A stretch of DNA of 19,546 nt from Thermomicrobiaceae bacterium (GTDB lineage Bacteria > Chloroflexota > Chloroflexia > Thermomicrobiales > Thermomicrobiaceae): the NCBI GenBank assembly GCA_007122555.1, contig SKTL01000161.1, forward strand, positions 1 through 19,546, read 5' to 3'. The notes beneath the pieces were generated by a model. It had not been told where the DNA came from. It ran no database searches and was given only the letters and a program-made list of their open reading frames with translations. The stretch's first letter is position 1. Each line of letters begins with the position of its first letter. Positions 13,960-19,546 of the stretch are shown one piece after another. Position numbers and translations under genes: made by a program.

Positions 13960-14598
13960 GTGAAAACCGAACTGATCTTCATTCGGCACGGAAGCACAAC
14001 GAGTAACAGCAACGGTGTTCTGCACGGGCGGACCGATATTCCGCTTGCCCCGCTCGGACTGGGGCAGGCGCGCCGAACGGCGCAGCGGATCGCCAGCATG
14101 GGGCATGTCGAATCCATGTATTCCAGTCCATTGCAGCGCGCGCTCTCCACCGCTCGTGAGATCTCCCAGGTTACCGGCGTGGAACCGGTTCTTGAGCCGA
14201 AACTGAGCGAATTCGACTTCGGGGACCTTGAAGGACATACCTTTGACGATCTACAGGTCAAACATCCCGAACTGTATCTGAGCCTTATTGATCCGAACGG
14301 CTTTGATCAACCCTTTCCGAATGGGGAGTCCCGGAGCGAACTGTACGAGCGGGTCGTCGGCGCACTTGAGGACATCACGGTGAATCACCGTGAAGCCCGA
14401 GTGGTGGTAGTTGCTCATCTCATCGTGATTGCGACAGCGATCGCCCATCTGACAACAGGTGACCCGCACGACGTCGTCCGCTACCTGGTGCGCAATTGCT
14501 CGATCAGCCATCTCGAACTCAACGGGAACCGGTCGGCGGATATTCACGCCATCGACGATGTCTCCCACCTCGACGAAACGATGTCTGGAACCCGCTAA
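13960..14598 (+). CDS. Histidine phosphatase (phosphoglycerate mutase-like) family protein
   Basis: Cytoplasmic phosphatase or mutase of the RHG superfamily, 212 residues. The phosphohistidine motif is seen as IFIRHGSTTSN at residues 6-16 (His10), with SSPLQRALSTA giving the conserved Arg, LSEFDFGDLEG the acidic segment, and VVVAHLIVIATA the second catalytic His. In that last motif the usual Gly after His is Leu, which may affect activity or substrate. GTG 13960 is preferred because GGAGGTGG (13942-13949) precedes it and it begins at the first strand; GTG 13933 and ATG 13939 are alternatives. It is unlikely to be a glycolytic mutase. It begins 40 bases after the endonuclease gene, and its stop overlaps the next ATG by one base. 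Confidence 0.88.
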   Translation: MKTELIFIRHGSTTSNSNGVLHGRTDIPLAPLGLGQARRTAQRIASMGHVESMYSSPLQRALSTAREISQVTGVEPVLEPKLSEFDFGDLEGHTFDDLQVKHPELYLSLIDPNGFDQPFPNGESRSELYERVVGALEDITVNHREARVVVVAHLIVIATAIAHLTTGDPHDVVRYLVRNCSISHLELNGNRSADIHAIDDVSHLDETMSGTR

Positions 14599-14923
14599 TG
14601 CGATTGACAGTACTGGGAGGAGCCGCGGCCCGCCCGAATCCAGGCCAGGGATCGTCGAGCTACCTGCTGCATCGAGCGGGCATACTGAACTGATTATCGA
14701 GGAGATCTGTCCCGAGCGCGCTAACACCCCGAATACCCGTGACGGATTCCGCATGTCTGTGTTTGACGCAGGAGAGTTGGCGAGACGCGCCGGCGTTCGA
14801 GATTTCATCCTGACGCACATGTGGGCGACAGCGGGCTTTGATCGGTACCAGGCAGCCGCGACAGCAGGCTTCGGCGGTCGGGTCACACTGGCAACGCCGG
14901 GTGTGGAACTCTCAACGATGTGA
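14598..14923 (+). pseudogene. Internally deleted MBL-fold metallo-hydrolase remnant
   Basis: ATG 14598 opens a frame reading MRLTVLGGAAARPNPGQGSS then SYLLHRAG, the typical N-terminus of a family of MBL-fold metal-dependent hydrolases. It hits a stop at 14691-14693. From about 14680 another frame reads LIIEE...DAGELARRAGVRDFILTHMW...GGRVTLATPGVEL, the typical C-terminus of the same family, ending at 14923. Only about 27 N-terminal and 75 C-terminal residues remain of a protein usually near 250. The whole zinc-binding HxHxDH core is missing, so it cannot be active. A deletion of roughly 400-450 bases plus frame change explains this. An assembly error is the alternative. Confidence 0.75.
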
Positions 14924-14926
14924 TTC

Positions 14927-14934
14927 AAGGGGGA
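14927..14934 (+). promoter_or_regulatory. Ribosome binding site of the P1 peptidase gene
   Basis: AAGGGGGA lies six bases before ATG 14941 and decides against the earlier GTG at 14920. Confidence 0.75.
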
Positions 14935-14940
14935 CCGGTA

Positions 14941-15849
14941 ATGGTTTCGGCAGTCACAAACACGTTTTCCGTCCCCGGCTTCAAGCTGGGTCACTGGGAA
15001 GACCCCGATGGCCGAACAGGCTGCACCGTTGTTATTGCGGACGAACTCGTTCCGGCGGCGGTCGATGTCCGCGGCGGAGCACCCGGCACGCGTGAAACTG
15101 ATCTGCTCGGGGCTGGGAAATCGGTCCAGCGTCTCGATGCAGTTCTGCTCACGGGAGGGAGCGCATTTGGACTGGCAGCCGCCGATGGGGTGGTCAACTG
15201 GTTATTCGAGCACGGTCGCGGGTTTCCGACAGCGGTGATGCCGGTGCCAATTGTCGCGGGAGCAGTGATATTCGACCTCGCCGGCGACGAGCCGGCCTGG
15301 CCGACCAGCCACGAAGGATATATAGCGGCGAGTAGCGCCGCCGAGGAGTGGATCGGCGGGAACGTTGGAGGCGGCGCCGGAGCATCCGTCAGCAAGGCGC
15401 TTGGACGGCAGCACGCCAGAGCGTCCGGGACCGGTATTGCGCAGATCTCGACACCTGCAGGGACCGTCAGCGCGGTGTTCATCAACAACGCATTCGCGGA
15501 TGTGTTCGATCCCGAGCTATGCAGGTATCTCACAACTCCTGGGAACCTGCCTCAGTCGACCGAAGACATTCTGCTGAATCGCTCGCTTGAAACAGATTCC
15601 GGGATCAACACAGTCATCGGGGCAATCGCGATCAGCCGGCCACTGGATCATAACGCGCTCACGAGAATCACTGTCGCCGGACAGGCGGGGATCGCCCGAA
15701 CGATTCGTCCAGCACATACGCCGGTCGATGGAGACACCGTGTTCGCGCTGGCGACAGGCGACGGAACCTGTTCAGCCCAAGAGTTAATGCAGTTGACTAC
15801 CGCGGCGCAAGCAGCGGTCTCGCGCGCATTGATCGCCGCCGTTACCTGA
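14941..15849 (+). CDS. P1 family peptidase (DmpA/S58-like Ntn hydrolase)
   Basis: These proteins are Ntn-type hydrolases that cleave themselves into two chains, exposing a Ser or Thr nucleophile. Relatives act as aminopeptidases or beta-peptidyl aminopeptidases, while some act on other amides. The 302-residue product has VDVRGGAPGTRETDLL, the LLTGGSAFGLAAADGV block, the glycine-rich GGNVGGGAGASVSK and the expected processing site GINTVIG with Thr224 as likely new N-terminus. The C-terminal PVDGDTVFALATG is also typical. Start ATG 14941 has a strong binding site. It follows the MBL remnant by 17 bases and was probably in the same operon as it. The natural substrate cannot be inferred. Confidence 0.9.
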   Translation: MVSAVTNTFSVPGFKLGHWEDPDGRTGCTVVIADELVPAAVDVRGGAPGTRETDLLGAGKSVQRLDAVLLTGGSAFGLAAADGVVNWLFEHGRGFPTAVMPVPIVAGAVIFDLAGDEPAWPTSHEGYIAASSAAEEWIGGNVGGGAGASVSKALGRQHARASGTGIAQISTPAGTVSAVFINNAFADVFDPELCRYLTTPGNLPQSTEDILLNRSLETDSGINTVIGAIAISRPLDHNALTRITVAGQAGIARTIRPAHTPVDGDTVFALATGDGTCSAQELMQLTTAAQAAVSRALIAAVT

Positions 15850-15985
15850 GCTTTGAGACAGGATCTTCACTGTCCGAATTCCCGTAAACAGGGGTCCGAT
15901 GGTACACTGACAAGCACGAAGAGAGTTGACCTGACTCCAGATCTAAACCCTCGAGAACGAACCGCCAGAATGGAGCAGAGAACTC

Positions 15986-16870
15986 GTGCGCTTCAGTTTC
16001 TCCAGCGGATCACTGCCAACATACTCCCTGCCGGCGATCTTCGAGATCGGCAACAACGCTGGCGCCGACGCAATTGAAATCATGCTCTCACCAAGGCTTC
16101 TGAAACAGGGAGCGACCCGACTGCGATTCCTCGAAGAAGGGTTCAATCTACCCATTGCGTCGGTTCATTCCGTCATGCGGCTTCGCGAGGTCTCGCGTGC
16201 TCGGCTCTTCGAGGATATTCTTGAATCCGCCCGCCTGACACGCAAGCTGGAAAACTGTCGAAGCCTCGTGGTGCATCTCCCCCAGACGTCCAGCGCGGCC
16301 TTTACCAGCCGCTGGCTGGAGACGGTGCTCGAAGCGCAGGAGATTCTGGCGAACAGCCGAGCTCGGGTCAGCGTGGAAAACCTCGATCCTGTTCCGGCGG
16401 AGGATACAGCGGACCGTGATGAGTGGCTCAGCATGACTCGCTGGCGTGTTCTGTCGCAGGAATTCGGGCTGGGAGCAACGTTTGATACCTCGCACGCGGC
16501 AGCCAGCGGGTGGGACCTGCTTGAATATGCTGAGAACCCGCATGGAGCGCTGGATAACGTCCACCTGAGTGATGTCGGCGGAAAAGCCTACAGCCACGAT
16601 CTATTAAATACTCTGCTACACGCTCATCGACCGCCGGGAACCGGGAATCTGCAGATTGAGCGTTTTCTGGCGCGACTGGCCCAGACAGAGTTCAACGGGC
16701 TGATCACACTGGAAATCAGCCCGTTAAGAGTTCCCTGGTATTGGCTCCCGTCAGCGCAACGCGCGCTCAAGGAAATGCTCGGTTTCTGCCGGTCTGCTGC
16801 CGGCGACGCGCGAAGTCAATTCACCACCAACCCGCGCAAACGCGGGTTGCGTTCGCGAATTGATCGCTAG
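15986..16870 (+). CDS. Sugar phosphate isomerase/epimerase-like TIM-barrel protein
   Basis: Xylose-isomerase-like TIM-barrel protein of 294 residues, a superfamily that includes sugar epimerases, inosose dehydratases and endonuclease IV. Likely metal-site residues appear in the expected order: Glu in AIEIML, His in IASVHS, Glu in VSVENLDP, Asp/His in FDTSHA, His in VHLSDV and the final Glu in ITLEIS. It lacks the fuller His set of endonuclease IV. The GTG 15986 start follows GGAG at 15972-15975. The basic C-terminal tail is encoded over a hairpin that may serve the convergent rpsI operon. Its TAG shares CTAG with the rpsI stop. The actual substrate is unknown. Confidence 0.82.
   Translation: MRFSFSSGSLPTYSLPAIFEIGNNAGADAIEIMLSPRLLKQGATRLRFLEEGFNLPIASVHSVMRLREVSRARLFEDILESARLTRKLENCRSLVVHLPQTSSAAFTSRWLETVLEAQEILANSRARVSVENLDPVPAEDTADRDEWLSMTRWRVLSQEFGLGATFDTSHAAASGWDLLEYAENPHGALDNVHLSDVGGKAYSHDLLNTLLHAHRPPGTGNLQIERFLARLAQTEFNGLITLEISPLRVPWYWLPSAQRALKEMLGFCRSAAGDARSQFTTNPRKRGLRSRIDR
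16829..16848 (-). terminator. Hairpin just past rpsI, inside the convergent gene
   Basis: AACCCGCG and CGCGGGTT form a perfect 8-bp stem with a four-base loop. On the minus strand it begins 18 bases after the rpsI stop, a usual place for a terminator, but no T tract follows. It encodes part of the C-terminal tail of the TIM-barrel protein on the plus strand. Confidence 0.5.
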
Positions 16871-17307
16871 CGCTTGGTGTACTGCGGCGCCTTGCGAGCA
16901 CGCTTGAGCCCGACCTTCTTGCGTTCCTTGACACGCGCATCACGCGTCAAAAGGCCGGCCTGTTTGAGCGCCGGGCGCAGCTCCGAATCGAATTCGGTCA
17001 GGGCGCGCGTAACCGCGTGGCGAATAGCTTCAGCCTGACCCGAGAGCCCGCCGCCGGTAACCCGGATCTGCATGTCGAACCGATCAACCAGGTTCACCAG
17101 GCGCAGCGGTTCGCCCATGATCGTCTGGTAGATCTCACGGGCGCCAAAATAGTCGCGGGACGAGCGATTGTTGATGACAATGTTGCCCTGCCCGGGAAAC
17201 AGGCGCACGCGAGCCACACTGCTCTTGCGGCGACCAACGCCATAGAAATACCTGTCACCTGACTGGGCGTTCGTTTTTGCTTCCTGCGTTGCAACTCCTG
17301 CTTCCAC
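16867..17307 (-). CDS. rpsI: 30S ribosomal protein S9
   Basis: Component of the small ribosomal subunit head whose C-terminal tail reaches the P-site tRNA. The 146-residue product has the hallmarks YFYGVGRRKSSVARVRLFPG, VTGGGLSGQAEAIRHAVTRAL and the conserved terminal YTKR. The first 16 residues are a variable extension beyond the usual 130-residue core. The start is GTG 17307, three bases after the rplM stop, with an AAGGAGAG binding site inside the end of rplM, so the two are coupled. It is the last gene of the ribosomal operon in this window. Confidence 0.97.
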   Translation of the reverse strand: MEAGVATQEAKTNAQSGDRYFYGVGRRKSSVARVRLFPGQGNIVINNRSSRDYFGAREIYQTIMGEPLRLVNLVDRFDMQIRVTGGGLSGQAEAIRHAVTRALTEFDSELRPALKQAGLLTRDARVKERKKVGLKRARKAPQYTKR

Positions 17308-17310
17308 CTG

Positions 17311-17769
17311 TTAGCTCTCCTTGCCCTTGATACCGCGGATTGGCAGCGGCTTCGGTTGCTGTGCTTCGTGCGGATGATCAGGTCCGGCGTAGACCCGCAG
17401 CTTTTTGAACACCTGACTACCCAGGATGTTCTTAGGCAGCATTCCGCGAACCGCCTTCTCAACCGGTCGCGTCGGATGCCGGCCCTTCAGCTGATCAAAG
17501 TTCAAAGAACGAAGCCCTCCCGGATACTGTGAGTGCCGGTAGTAGAGCTTGTCCCGCTCCTTGTTCCCGGTCACATGGACTTTCTCAGCATTGATGATAA
17601 TGACACAGTCTCCCATGTCCATGTGAGGGGTGAACGTCGGCTTGTGCTTGCCGCGCAGAACCCGGGCGACTTCAGTCGCCAGCCGGCCCAGGGTCTGACC
17701 CTCAGCGTCCACAATGTACCAGTCACGCTGAATGTCGGTTGGTTTTGGTGAATACGTTTTCGTACTCAT
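17311..17769 (-). CDS. rplM: 50S ribosomal protein L13
   Basis: Early-assembling large-subunit protein, 152 residues. Conserved blocks are [27 protein letters not shown], the [18 protein letters not shown] strand, [12 protein letters not shown], and the AVRGMLPKN segment followed by [19 protein letters not shown] 17769 is preceded by AGGAG with nine-base spacing (17779-17783). It is paired with rpsI in the conserved L13-S9 order and follows truA by 39 bases. Confidence 0.98.
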   Translation of the reverse strand: MSTKTYSPKPTDIQRDWYIVDAEGQTLGRLATEVARVLRGKHKPTFTPHMDMGDCVIIINAEKVHVTGNKERDKLYYRHSQYPGGLRSLNFDQLKGRHPTRPVEKAVRGMLPKNILGSQVFKKLRVYAGPDHPHEAQQPKPLPIRGIKGKES

Positions 17770-17808
17770 GCTCGGTTACTCCTGCTCCAGACCGGCGTTC
17801 TGTCCCGG

Positions 17809-18606
17809 TTACTGTTCGTTCCAACGGTCATCATACTCAACGCTCCACAAGGTCAACCCGTCGGGGGGAGCCGGCGGTGGAGCCCGTCTCCGATCACGCT
17901 CCGCCAGCAGCGCGTCAATCCAGTCTGCCGGCTTCCGTCCAGTTCCAACTTCGATCAGCGCTCCAACGAGATTCCTGACCATGTGCGGCAGGAATGCATT
18001 TGCTCGCACCTGAAACTCGTACAACCGGCCTCGTGGTTCCAGGCAATCTGGCATCAGTCTCCACTGGGCGACATCCAGATTCCGTCGCGTTTCCGTCTCG
18101 GATTCTCCGACGCCATGTCCAGCTCCGGCGAACGACCGGAAATCGATATGTCCGATCAACCGCTCACTGGCTGCGTTGACCTGCTCGATGTCAATCGCGG
18201 ACCGTATCGGCCAGACAAGTCCCCTCAGCAACACCGGGGCTTGATTACTGACAAAGACTCGATACCGATACTCCCGTCTGATCGCACTGAACCGAGCGTG
18301 AAACTCCTCGTTGACTTGCTGCACCCGATAGACCGCCAGATCATCGTCGGTCAACGAGTCGAGCGCGTGCCTCAAACGTTCGAGATCGTCCCGCCAGGTC
18401 ACCGTTCCGGACGCCACCTGGCCAACTGCGTGAACCCCTCGGTCTGTTCTCCCCGCGAACGCGAGTCGAACATCGTGACCGGTTACGTGCGCTAGCACCC
18501 GCTCGAGTTCGGATTGAACCGTTCGAACCCGCGGCTGCCGCTGGGATCCGTGAAACATCCGGCCATCATACCCGAGATCGAAACGAACCGAGCGTTCAGC
18601 ATTCAC
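17809..18606 (-). CDS. truA: tRNA pseudouridine synthase A
   Basis: Isomerises uridines 38-40 in the anticodon stem-loop of many tRNAs. The 265-residue product carries the catalytic motif GRTDRGVHA with Asp55, the N-terminal LGYDGRMFHGSQRQP and the YRYRVF and HMVRNLVGALIEVG segments of the C-terminal half. A proline-rich stretch RRRAPPPAPPDGLTL is the normal family C-terminal motif in extended form. The start is GTG 18606, 16 bases after the rplQ stop, with TGAGGCGG upstream. Its place between L17 and L13 is common in Gram-positive-type bacteria, here without the energy-coupling-factor genes often found beside it. Confidence 0.96.
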   Translation of the reverse strand: MNAERSVRFDLGYDGRMFHGSQRQPRVRTVQSELERVLAHVTGHDVRLAFAGRTDRGVHAVGQVASGTVTWRDDLERLRHALDSLTDDDLAVYRVQQVNEEFHARFSAIRREYRYRVFVSNQAPVLLRGLVWPIRSAIDIEQVNAASERLIGHIDFRSFAGAGHGVGESETETRRNLDVAQWRLMPDCLEPRGRLYEFQVRANAFLPHMVRNLVGALIEVGTGRKPADWIDALLAERDRRRAPPPAPPDGLTLWSVEYDDRWNEQ

Positions 18607-18622
18607 GCAGAGTCAATCCGCC

Positions 18623-18976
18623 TCAGGCAATAAACTCGATCAGGGACATCTCGGCGTTATCACCGCGGCGATTCCCCAATTTGAAAATGCGCGTGTAACC
18701 GCCGGGCTGATCTTCAAACCGCGGACCGATGACATCGAACAGCTTTTCAACCGCGCGATCATCGGCCAGGCGCGACATCACGACGTTGCGATGGTGCTGG
18801 CTATCCTCACGCGCGATCGAGACCAGTTTCTCAACGTACGGTCGCAACTCTTTCGCCTTCGATTCAGTTGTTCGAATCCGCTCGTGCAAGACGAGCGAAA
18901 TCGCCAGGTTCCGCATCAGCGCCTTGCGCTGTGACGCGTTCCGCCCCAGCTTGCGTCCTTTTACACGATGCCGCAT
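18623..18976 (-). CDS. rplQ: 50S ribosomal protein L17
   Basis: Large-subunit protein near the exit tunnel, 117 residues, close to the bacterial core length. Diagnostic are MRHRVKGRKLGRNASQRKAL at the N-terminus, ERIRTTESKAKELRP in the middle and the terminal GGYTRIFKLGNRRGDNAEMSLIEFI. ATG 18976 begins six bases after the rpoA stop, with a GAGGGGTAAGG tract overlapping the rpoA end as binding site. It follows rpoA as in most bacterial alpha operons. Confidence 0.98.
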   Translation of the reverse strand: MRHRVKGRKLGRNASQRKALMRNLAISLVLHERIRTTESKAKELRPYVEKLVSIAREDSQHHRNVVMSRLADDRAVEKLFDVIGPRFEDQPGGYTRIFKLGNRRGDNAEMSLIEFIA

Positions 18977-18982
18977 CGCGCC

Positions 18983-19546
18983 TTACCCCTCATCCCCATC
19001 TTTGTCCGATGACGCACCGCCAGTGTCGCCGACAATCGAATCGAGTGCGTCAAACGAGTATCCATGCTCGGCGAGCTGATCTCGAAGCTCTTGCAACGAG
19101 CGCGGACCGAAGTTTCTGATCGATAGCAGCTGATCCGGCTCCATCGCCATGACCTGACCGACACGCTCGATCTGCCGGCTCCGCAGCGCATTCAGCACTC
19201 GCGGCGAGAGACCAAGCTCCGAGAGTGGTCGGTTATCGACTTCCGGAACGGCTCCGGCAGCCTCTTCAGGAGCTTCGACAACGTCTCGATTGAAGTCAGC
19301 AATCAGCTTTCCGTGATTGACCAGGATCTGCGCCGCTTCTGACAGCGCGTCCGCTGGTTCGATCGTCCCGTCAGTAATGATTTCGAGTATGAGACGATCG
19401 TAGTCGGTCATCTGGCCAACGCGGGTGTGTTCGACGACGTAGTTGACCTTCTCGATCGGCGTGAAGATCGCGTCCACCGGGATTTCCCCGATCGTAAAGA
19501 TCTCCTGCGCCTCCGCGGGCTGGTATCCGCGGCCGCGAGAAACCAC
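18983..19546 (-). CDS. rpoA: RNA polymerase alpha subunit, C-terminal part (5' end outside window)
   Basis: The alpha subunit scaffolds RNA polymerase assembly and contacts UP elements and activators through its C-terminal domain. The visible 187 residues include the end of the N-terminal domain (VNYVVEHTRVGQMTDYDRLILEI and TDGTIEPADALSEAAQIL), an acidic linker, and the alphaCTD with LGLSPRVLNALRSRQI and LLSIRNFGPRSLQELRDQL. A charged tail rich in Asp and Gly ends the protein. The frame remains open at the window edge. The GTG at 19546 is an internal codon, since the first 120 or so residues of a normal alpha subunit are missing. Confidence 0.97.
   Translation of the reverse strand: MVSRGRGYQPAEAQEIFTIGEIPVDAIFTPIEKVNYVVEHTRVGQMTDYDRLILEIITDGTIEPADALSEAAQILVNHGKLIADFNRDVVEAPEEAAGAVPEVDNRPLSELGLSPRVLNALRSRQIERVGQVMAMEPDQLLSIRNFGPRSLQELRDQLAEHGYSFDALDSIVGDTGGASSDKDGDEG

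Noticed and set aside
14496..14693. 65-codon open frame spanning the end of the phosphatase gene and the MBL N-terminus
   Set aside because: Only the part from ATG 14598 is meaningful. The rest is an out-of-frame reading of the phosphatase gene.
15857..15874. GACAG-N8-CTGTC inverted repeat after the P1 peptidase gene
   Set aside because: The stem is only 5 bp with a long loop and no T tract, too weak to call a terminator.
1..19546. CRISPR arrays, tRNA or rRNA genes, insertion sequences, phage genes
   Set aside because: I looked for regular repeats, cloverleaf-type signals, transposase motifs and terminal inverted repeats and found none that I could support.

Overview
This window looks like a chromosomal segment of a moderately GC-rich, probably monoderm bacterium. 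The best guess is Chloroflexota of the Thermomicrobia/Sphaerobacter type, with Actinobacteriota as the second choice. The guess rests on gene content: PspA with PspAA and PspAB, a class F-type sortase beside a DUF4397 protein, a P1-family peptidase, and RpoA-L17-TruA-L13-S9 order. It is an inference from protein style, not a phylogenetic test. Most genes are ordinary and intact, and I see no insertion sequence, prophage, CRISPR array, tRNA or rRNA.

Layout. (1) 1-2543: the 3' part of a trehalose-6-phosphate phosphatase gene and a family 2 glycosyltransferase on the plus strand, convergent with a WecG/TagA-type glycosyltransferase. (2) 2544-5246: a compact membrane-stress island, pspA-pspAA (+) facing htpX-pspAB (-), with a strong hairpin terminator between the pairs. 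A symmetric -10 box lies between wecG-like and pspA. (3) 5428-9052: four tightly coupled genes encoding two ATPase/permease pairs of an ABC-2 type exporter, followed by a convergent rhodanese gene. (4) 9388-11581: a 457-base non-coding stretch with a sigma-54-like promoter match and a series of hairpins. It leads into a secreted, C-terminally anchored DUF4397 protein, then a hairpin and a class F-type sortase. (5) 11563-13083: malQ (-). (6) 13198-15849: an endonuclease III-like glycosylase, a histidine phosphatase, an internally deleted metallo-beta-lactamase-fold pseudogene and a P1-family peptidase, all on the plus strand. (7) 15986-16870: a xylose-isomerase-like TIM-barrel protein. (8) 16867-19546: the end of the alpha ribosomal operon (-): rpoA (partial), rplQ, truA, rplM, rpsI.

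How the genes fit together. The Psp/HtpX genes form a membrane-integrity module, and the adjacent exporter and the surface-protein/sortase pair also act at the envelope. The most unusual non-coding signal is the structured leader and promoter region in front of the DUF4397 gene. The clearest broken gene is the MBL-fold remnant at 14598-14923. Gene packing is very tight: two convergent pairs share a palindromic CTAG as both stop codons, and several co-directional pairs overlap by four bases.
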